From assembly GCA_009774625.1 (NCBI GenBank), contig VSOB01000012.1:1-36038 (forward strand): 36,038 nucleotides of DNA, given 5' to 3'. This DNA comes from Lachnospiraceae bacterium (GTDB lineage Bacteria; Bacillota; Clostridia; Lachnospirales; Lachnospiraceae). A program made the translations under genes and the position numbers. Below are positions 31,396 to 36,038 of this stretch, piece by piece; the first letter of the stretch is position 1, and every line of letters begins with the position of its first letter. The notes beneath the pieces are model-generated. The model did not search any database and was not told the DNA's origin. It was given only the letters and a program-made list of their open reading frames with translations.

Positions 31396-33216
31396 TTACA
31401 GCCTGAACTTGCTTGTCTCCATATTCTGCTGATGACTCAGCCCTACCAGCGCCATCGTGTCTTCAGTGCACTCCCTGATGGTCTGAGACAAAAGAGACAT
31501 ACTTGCACTGGTTTCTTCTGTGGACGCCGCATTTTCCTCCACCACACTGGCCAGATTGTTCACCGAGTCCGTAACGATCTGTTTCAGAGAATTCAAAATC
31601 TCTGTCTGTCCTCCGATCTCCTTTGTCACCGCCTCTACAGAAGCAACTTCATTGTACAGATGTTCAAACGCTGTCCTGGTTTCATCCAGACGCTGCTGCT
31701 GCTCTTTTACGTTGCAGGACACTTCCTGCATTTTGCTGACAGATATCTTTACATTGTTGGTCAGTTCCTTTACGATGCCTTCAATCTCCTGTGCACTGCC
31801 GGATGATTCTTCGGAAAGATTCCGGATCTCCTCTGCCACCACTGCAAACCCTCTTCCCGCTTCTCCGGCACGGGCGGCCTCTATACTGGCATTCAGTGAG
31901 AGCAGATTGGTCTGCGCCGCCAGCCCTTTGATAATTTCCACAGCCTTATTGATATCAGCCGCAGACTCATTGTTTTTATGGGTCTGCTCGGATACTACGC
32001 CGATGGCTTCTATGGTCACCCCGGTAATCTGATCCAGCGCCTTGATGCTTTCCGATGCACCGGAAGTATATTTCATCATATTGGAAACAGAGTCCTCCAG
32101 CTTATATACGCCATTCTTCTCCACCTCTATGACATCGCCCAGTTCCACGATCTTATCATTGACTGTCTCTGTCTCATTGGCCTGATTGGTGGCTCCCTGT
32201 GCCAGATCTTCAATGGCCTTGTTTACATTCTGAATACTGTCTGTTATATGTTCAAACTTCTCACTGAACCGCTCGCTGCTTGCGTTCAGTTCATCACCTG
32301 TCCGGATCACACTTCCCAGCATACCGGACAACGCCTGTCTGACACACTCCAGAGAACGTGACATCTCACCGATTTCATCGGCCCGCCGCAGCAGCCTGTG
32401 ATTCACATCAAAGGTCAGATCCCCTGTGGCAGCCTGACGCAGATTGGCTTCCACCATCTTGATCCCTCTTGTGATCCGCATTCCGCCCATTGCCGCCGCT
32501 GCCAGAGCCACTGCCAGAATCACCACTGCCACAATGCCGTAAACCGTAATCATATGTGCGAACTCAGACTGGATACGTTCTTTTTCCGCATCAATCTGCA
32601 TATTCATATCATCCACATAGTTACCTGTGGCTATTACCCATCCCCAGGGCTTAAACTCGTTTGAATAAGTCACCTTGGGAGCAACCGTAACCCCATCCGA
32701 TTTGGTAAAATAAAATTCATTGTAGCCGCCGCCTGCTTTTCCGGCAGAAACCACATTCTGCGTGATCTTGACCCCATTCTGATCGGTCATGTCATACCGG
32801 TTATCCCCTTCCTGTTCTGACAGGATCGGATGCATCACAAGCACATAATCCGTTCCGTCTATCCACAGATAGCCGGATGCATCCTCACGGTAACGCATGG
32901 CTCGCACCGCTTCTCTGGCCAGCTCTTTGGCCTCCTCCTCACTGATCTCTCCGCTCTGGCTCCTGTCATAATACTGCTGTACCACCGACATGGCGCTCTC
33001 CACCTGAGATTTGATCTCCATCTCATAGCCGTCAGTCATAGCTGTTGCGTATTCTTCCGCCGACTCCCGCATGGACTGATTCAGAAAATATATGCCCAGG
33101 CCGCCCAGCGTAACAGCCGGAATAGCGATCATCACAAAAATAATCGTAATCAGCATAGCCGTCAGACTTTTGAACCCCCTTACCGTCTGACCGCCTGTAA
33201 CCATACCCCCATTCAT
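31396..33216 (-). CDS. Methyl-accepting chemotaxis protein with Cache sensor
   Basis: 606 residues. A first membrane helix (about 17-45) is followed by an extracellular single-Cache domain (about 50-215, ASGYLWIDGTDYVLVMHP and FKPWGWVIATGNYVDDM). A second helix (about 221-243), a HAMP linker and a long methylation/signalling domain complete it. The conserved tip EEIRNLSEESSGSAQEIEGIV and the flanking AAQTNLLSLNASIEAARAGEAGRGFAVVAEEIRNL motif are intact. It should bind a small ligand such as an acetate-like or amino acid molecule outside and control a CheA kinase inside. No che genes are nearby. The promoter region contains a duplicated element. Confidence 0.95.
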   Translation of the reverse strand: MNGGMVTGGQTVRGFKSLTAMLITIIFVMIAIPAVTLGGLGIYFLNQSMRESAEEYATAMTDGYEMEIKSQVESAMSVVQQYYDRSQSGEISEEEAKELAREAVRAMRYREDASGYLWIDGTDYVLVMHPILSEQEGDNRYDMTDQNGVKITQNVVSAGKAGGGYNEFYFTKSDGVTVAPKVTYSNEFKPWGWVIATGNYVDDMNMQIDAEKERIQSEFAHMITVYGIVAVVILAVALAAAAMGGMRITRGIKMVEANLRQAATGDLTFDVNHRLLRRADEIGEMSRSLECVRQALSGMLGSVIRTGDELNASSERFSEKFEHITDSIQNVNKAIEDLAQGATNQANETETVNDKIVELGDVIEVEKNGVYKLEDSVSNMMKYTSGASESIKALDQITGVTIEAIGVVSEQTHKNNESAADINKAVEIIKGLAAQTNLLSLNASIEAARAGEAGRGFAVVAEEIRNLSEESSGSAQEIEGIVKELTNNVKISVSKMQEVSCNVKEQQQRLDETRTAFEHLYNEVASVEAVTKEIGGQTEILNSLKQIVTDSVNNLASVVEENAASTEETSASMSLLSQTIRECTEDTMALVGLSHQQNMETSKFRL

Positions 33217-33256
33217 AGCATCCCACCTTCCAATTTTCTCTTATATATTTACCTTT

Positions 33257-33338
33257 TTATTATACGCTTCTCCCATTTAAAGTCAACAAATCGAAACAAA
33301 AAGCTGGTTATTTTTCACTTTTTCCATTTAAATTCAAC
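33257..33338 (-). promoter_or_regulatory. Chemoreceptor promoter within a duplicated 31-nt element
   Basis: Functional copy (33287-33257, minus strand): TTGACT, a 16-bp spacer and a perfect TATAAT (33264-33259). A second copy (33338-33308) matches at 25 of 31 positions, 51 bases upstream, with -10 degraded to AAAAAT; it overlaps the stop codon of the symporter gene (33336-33334). Shared core: GTTGA.TTTAAATGG.A.AAG.G. It could be a decayed duplicate promoter or a pair of operator sites. Confidence 0.65.
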
Positions 33339-34752
33339 TTATTTTTGTGCATTTTTCATAATGTTTCATTTCCCTGCACACCATACCCGACAGTACAATC
33401 ACACAAAGAAGGTTGGGCAGAGCCATCAGGGCATTCATAATATCCGAAAAATCCCATACTGCCTCCAGTGTACAGATTGCTCCCACAAAGGTAATCAGTC
33501 CATAAACAAATCTGTACAAAAGACAGTACCGCTTCTTTCTGACCAGAAATGCAAACGCACATTCTCCCTGATACTCCCAGGCAATGATGGTGGCAAAGGC
33601 AAATAAAGCGATCCCCATACTGACAAAACTGCCTCCCATCCTGCCGAATACAGTGGAGAAAGCAGCGATGGTCAATGCCGTACCGGTCAGAAGGCAGCCG
33701 TTTTCATCTCTCATCCCGATCACCCCCGAACAGGACAACGCCAGCCCGGTCAGCGTACAGATCAGGATGGTATCAAAAAAAACACCGGTCATACTGATGT
33801 ATCCCTGCCGGACGGGACTGGCGGTATCGGCCGCCGCTGCAGTGATGCCGCCTGCTCCCAGTCCCGCCTCATTGGAAAACACCCCCCGCGAAACGCCCCA
33901 CCGCATGGCGTCCTGCATAGAAGCCACCACTGCGCCGCCCATACCGCCTGCCACAGCTTCTCCCGAACAGGCCATCCTCAGGATTTCCGCCAATCCGCCG
34001 GGCAGCCGGTCCAGATGCAGTACGATCACAGCCCCTGCCCCTAATATGTAAAAAAGCGCCATACATGGCACCATATAAAGAGTGATTCTGGAAATGGAAC
34101 GGATACCGCCCAGAACGATCAGAATGACCATAATAGTCAATATAAGACCTGTCTTTGCTTCGGGAATCCCGAATGTTTCCCGAAATGAAACCGCAATGGA
34201 ATTAGACTGGGTCATATTCCCCATGCCAAAAGAAGCAAATACGGCAAAAAGCGCATACAGACCACCCAACAGCCTCCCCATACGCCTCAGTGGAAATCCG
34301 TACAGCATGGTATACATCGGGCCGCCCACAAAGCTGCCGCTTTCATCTCTTGTCCTGTATTTCACTGCCAGCATACTTTCCGCAAATTTGGTGGAAAGTC
34401 CCACAAAGGCAGCCAGAATCATCCAGAATAATGCTCCCGGTCCGCCCAGCATCATGGCAGTTGCCACTCCCACAATATTCCCTGTACCGATGGTGGCCGC
34501 CAGCTCCGTGGTCAGGGAAGAAAGCGGAGAAATCTCTCCTTTCCGCTTTCCCGTCCGGTCTGCCGCTCCCCCTCTTTTTCCGATTTTACCCGCTTCCCTC
34601 TCTCTTCCGGTCACACACCGCAGCGCATAGCCCAGATTTCTGACAGGAAGAAAACGCATACGAACCAGCAGATACAAACCTGTTCCCAGCATAAAAGCCA
34701 GCATACCCGGCCCCCAGACCAAAGCGTCCACCTGTTTCAATAGTTCTGCCAT
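33334..34752 (-). CDS. Sodium:alanine symporter (AGCS family)
   Basis: 472 residues with about ten to eleven transmembrane segments. The AGCS signatures are present: TELAATIGTGNIVGVATAMMLGGPGALFWM (first gate region), FAESMLAVKYR, GGPMYTM and the MQDAMRWGVSRGVFSNEAGLG segment with conserved Asn and Glu. It imports alanine or glycine with sodium, or possibly protons. The charged insertion near residue 52-70 (REREAGKIGKRGGAADRTGKRK) is a cytoplasmic loop longer than in many relatives. It starts at ATG 34752. A probable -10 TATAAT lies near 34790, without a clear -35. It is the gene before the chemoreceptor on the same strand, and a shared amino-acid theme is possible but unproven. Confidence 0.93.
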   Translation of the reverse strand: MAELLKQVDALVWGPGMLAFMLGTGLYLLVRMRFLPVRNLGYALRCVTGREREAGKIGKRGGAADRTGKRKGEISPLSSLTTELAATIGTGNIVGVATAMMLGGPGALFWMILAAFVGLSTKFAESMLAVKYRTRDESGSFVGGPMYTMLYGFPLRRMGRLLGGLYALFAVFASFGMGNMTQSNSIAVSFRETFGIPEAKTGLILTIMVILIVLGGIRSISRITLYMVPCMALFYILGAGAVIVLHLDRLPGGLAEILRMACSGEAVAGGMGGAVVASMQDAMRWGVSRGVFSNEAGLGAGGITAAAADTASPVRQGYISMTGVFFDTILICTLTGLALSCSGVIGMRDENGCLLTGTALTIAAFSTVFGRMGGSFVSMGIALFAFATIIAWEYQGECAFAFLVRKKRYCLLYRFVYGLITFVGAICTLEAVWDFSDIMNALMALPNLLCVIVLSGMVCREMKHYEKCTKIS

Positions 34753-34846
34753 AACTCATTCCCATTCGTTTTCATTCTGAATTATAAACACTATATTATG
34801 ACAGCAAAGCATTTAGACCAGTTACACCGAAACACCTTCCAAACCG

Positions 34847-35797
34847 CTAAACAAACAGCATGGCCAGCATGGGAATCGTAACAAGCGACGCCAGTGTGGT
34901 AATAAAGGTCCCCTGGGCCATCAGCTTTTCATCCACCCCATACTGAAGGCAGAGCATCGTGCCATTGGTGGCCACCGGCATAGCGGAAAGGATCACGCAC
35001 ACTCCCAGCAGCAGCTTGTCCGTTACAAACCCACGATAAATAAAATATACAACAGCCGGCAAAACCAACAGACGGAACAGCGCAAATACATAGGCTTTCC
35101 AGTTGCCGAACATCTCCCCTACAGGCATATCTGCCAGAGAAGAGCCGATCACAAGCAGGGCGGCCGGCGTGGTAATATTGCCCAGCATCGTACAGATATC
35201 CCCCAGCAGCGCCGGACCCTTCCAGCCGGTCAGCGCCAGCACAATGGCAAATACTGATGCGATCAGACAGGGTGTCAGAAACATCCGATACGTAATGGCC
35301 ATTCCAGCCCCGCCGCCTTCCTGACCCTCTGCAGAAGCAGCGCTTTTCTGAATAAAAATCACGCCTATGGAAAACGCCAGAAAATTAAATGGCAAATTGA
35401 ACACACAAGTATAAAATACTGCCTTATCCCCGAAAATCGCCTGCGTTACCGGATACCCGATAAAACCCACATTGGCAAACGCCAGCATAAACCGATAAAT
35501 CCCTTCTTCTGCCGCTTTCACCCGAAGGAGCTTCGGCACCACATAGGCGCCGGCAATCAGAACCGCATAACTGGAAAACGCCACTGCGAACAGTCCTAAA
35601 ATCTCCATTGTCCCCGGCAGATCATCCTGTGTCAGAACCGAAGCAAGCGTAATGCCCGGAATCGCTATGTTCAGCACCATCCGGGTCACATGCAGCCGCG
35701 CCTCCTTTCCGAAAGTGCCGCATTTACAGGCAATATATCCTATTAAAATAATCAGAAACAGTTCTATCATCTTTCCGAACACATAAAAAAAATCCAT
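34847..35797 (-). CDS. AEC (auxin efflux carrier)-family transporter
   Basis: 316 residues with about ten hydrophobic segments in a five-plus-five layout. Conserved AEC features include LFLIILIGYIACKCGTFG near the N-terminus, PGITLASVL, FANVGFIGYP (discontinuous helix of the first half) and the second-half NITTPAALLVIGSSLAD. Bacterial members export or exchange organic acids such as malate; the substrate here is unknown. GAGGTGTGAG precedes the ATG. A promoter (TTGCAA at 35873-35868, 18-bp spacer, TATAAA at 35849-35844) lies upstream on the minus strand. Confidence 0.9.
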   Translation of the reverse strand: MDFFYVFGKMIELFLIILIGYIACKCGTFGKEARLHVTRMVLNIAIPGITLASVLTQDDLPGTMEILGLFAVAFSSYAVLIAGAYVVPKLLRVKAAEEGIYRFMLAFANVGFIGYPVTQAIFGDKAVFYTCVFNLPFNFLAFSIGVIFIQKSAASAEGQEGGGAGMAITYRMFLTPCLIASVFAIVLALTGWKGPALLGDICTMLGNITTPAALLVIGSSLADMPVGEMFGNWKAYVFALFRLLVLPAVVYFIYRGFVTDKLLLGVCVILSAMPVATNGTMLCLQYGVDEKLMAQGTFITTLASLVTIPMLAMLFV

Positions 35798-35843
35798 CTC
35801 ACACCTCGCATATTTCCTGATTGCTTCTTTCTATACCTCTCTA

Positions 35844-35873
35844 TTTATACACCAACACCCACATTTATTGCAA
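35844..35873 (-). promoter_or_regulatory. Promoter of AEC transporter gene
   Basis: The minus strand has TTGCAA (35873-35868), an 18-bp spacer and TATAAA (35849-35844). The adjacent inverted repeat AGAATAT/ATATTCT (near 35874-35894) may be an operator. Confidence 0.45.
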
Positions 35874-35955
35874 GAATATCAGAAAATATTCTGTAAAATG
35901 CCGCAAAACACGGCAAGATTTAAAATATCTAAAATATCTCCACTTTTGGGGATTT

Positions 35956-36038
35956 CATGGTATAATAGGGAAGCGCACTGATGTGCGCGTAGGTCAGCAG
36001 CCGTTGGCTGGTGACATGACATAATAGGGAAGCGCACT
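35956..36038 (+). repeat. Start of a 59-bp tandem repeat made of two hairpins with an embedded -10 box
   Basis: ATAATAGGGAAGCGCACT occurs at 35962-35979 and again at 36021-36038, 59 bases apart. Adding the shared CATG upstream gives 22 of 24 identical bases (35956-35979 and 36015-36038). Each unit would contain GCGCAC-tgat-GTGCGC (35973-35988) and GTCAGCAGCC-gtt-GGCTGGTGAC (35993-36015, nine of ten pairs). The first copy has an extended -10 (TGGTATAAT, 35960-35968), placing a start near the first hairpin. The second copy is cut by the window edge. No coding frame explains it. Confidence 0.6.

Noticed and set aside
33334..34752. Symporter and chemoreceptor as one operon
   Set aside because: The chemoreceptor has its own strong promoter and lies downstream; there is no evidence beyond shared orientation.
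35956..36038. CRISPR array
   Set aside because: Exact repeat is only 18 bases (24 with mismatches), the interval of about 35-41 bases itself folds into a perfect hairpin, and no cas gene is in the window.

Overview
The window reads as chromosomal DNA of a low-to-mid GC Gram-positive anaerobe, most likely a Lachnospiraceae-type member of the Clostridia. The grounds are strong purine-rich ribosome binding sites, TTGACA/TATAAT-type promoters, a SAM-I (S-box) riboswitch on metK, intrinsic hairpin-plus-U terminators, and small hypothetical proteins of a kind I associate with that family. The family assignment is inference; no rRNA or tRNA gene is present to confirm it. Most genes lie on the minus strand. 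Only dinB, the PNPOx-like gene, the small alarmone synthetase and a cysteine-rich gene lie on the plus strand.

Layout from left to right. Positions 1-3550: an nfeD / SPFH-stomatin / argF / birA operon running leftward into a broken small gene cut by the window edge. Positions 3600-5050: a secreted SH3 / SleB-type wall hydrolase with its own promoter and leader hairpin. Positions 5045-12400: a housekeeping run read leftward, with a membrane diguanylate cyclase, dnaE, pfkA, a TrmH-family rRNA methylase and proC. Positions 12460-17420: metK behind a SAM-I riboswitch, murA, and a LysM-G5-M23 murein hydrolase. That hydrolase faces dinB across a compact shared promoter region containing a WalR-like box. 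Positions 18700-20860: a flavin reductase-like gene, a coiled-coil membrane protein, a relic of a Phd/YefM-type antitoxin, and a structured leader in front of a pyridoxamine-phosphate-oxidase-fold gene. Positions 21360-25700: a hemolysin III-type membrane protein, a small conserved hypothetical, a (p)ppGpp synthetase, galE and a UAP1-like UDP-sugar pyrophosphorylase. Positions 25800-29560: a tightly packed leftward module of a VWA / metallopeptidase-like protein, a MoxR-type AAA+ ATPase and a leucine-rich-repeat protein. Positions 29700-35800: a DUF3048 lipoprotein-like gene, a 16-cysteine small protein, a Cache-domain chemoreceptor, a sodium:alanine symporter and an AEC-type transporter.

Most of the window is ordinary core genome. 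The parts that coding does not explain are the following. (1) A 59-bp tandem repeat of two GC-rich hairpins with an embedded extended -10 box begins at the extreme right edge and is cut off there. (2) The antitoxin relic lies at about 20359-20576. (3) The leader at about 20670-20865 has two mutually exclusive pairings. (4) A duplicated 31-nt promoter-like element precedes the chemoreceptor. (5) The VWA/AAA+/LRR module has a VWA protein whose HExxH site has lost its glutamate. (6) An in-frame stop sits inside the gene at the left edge.
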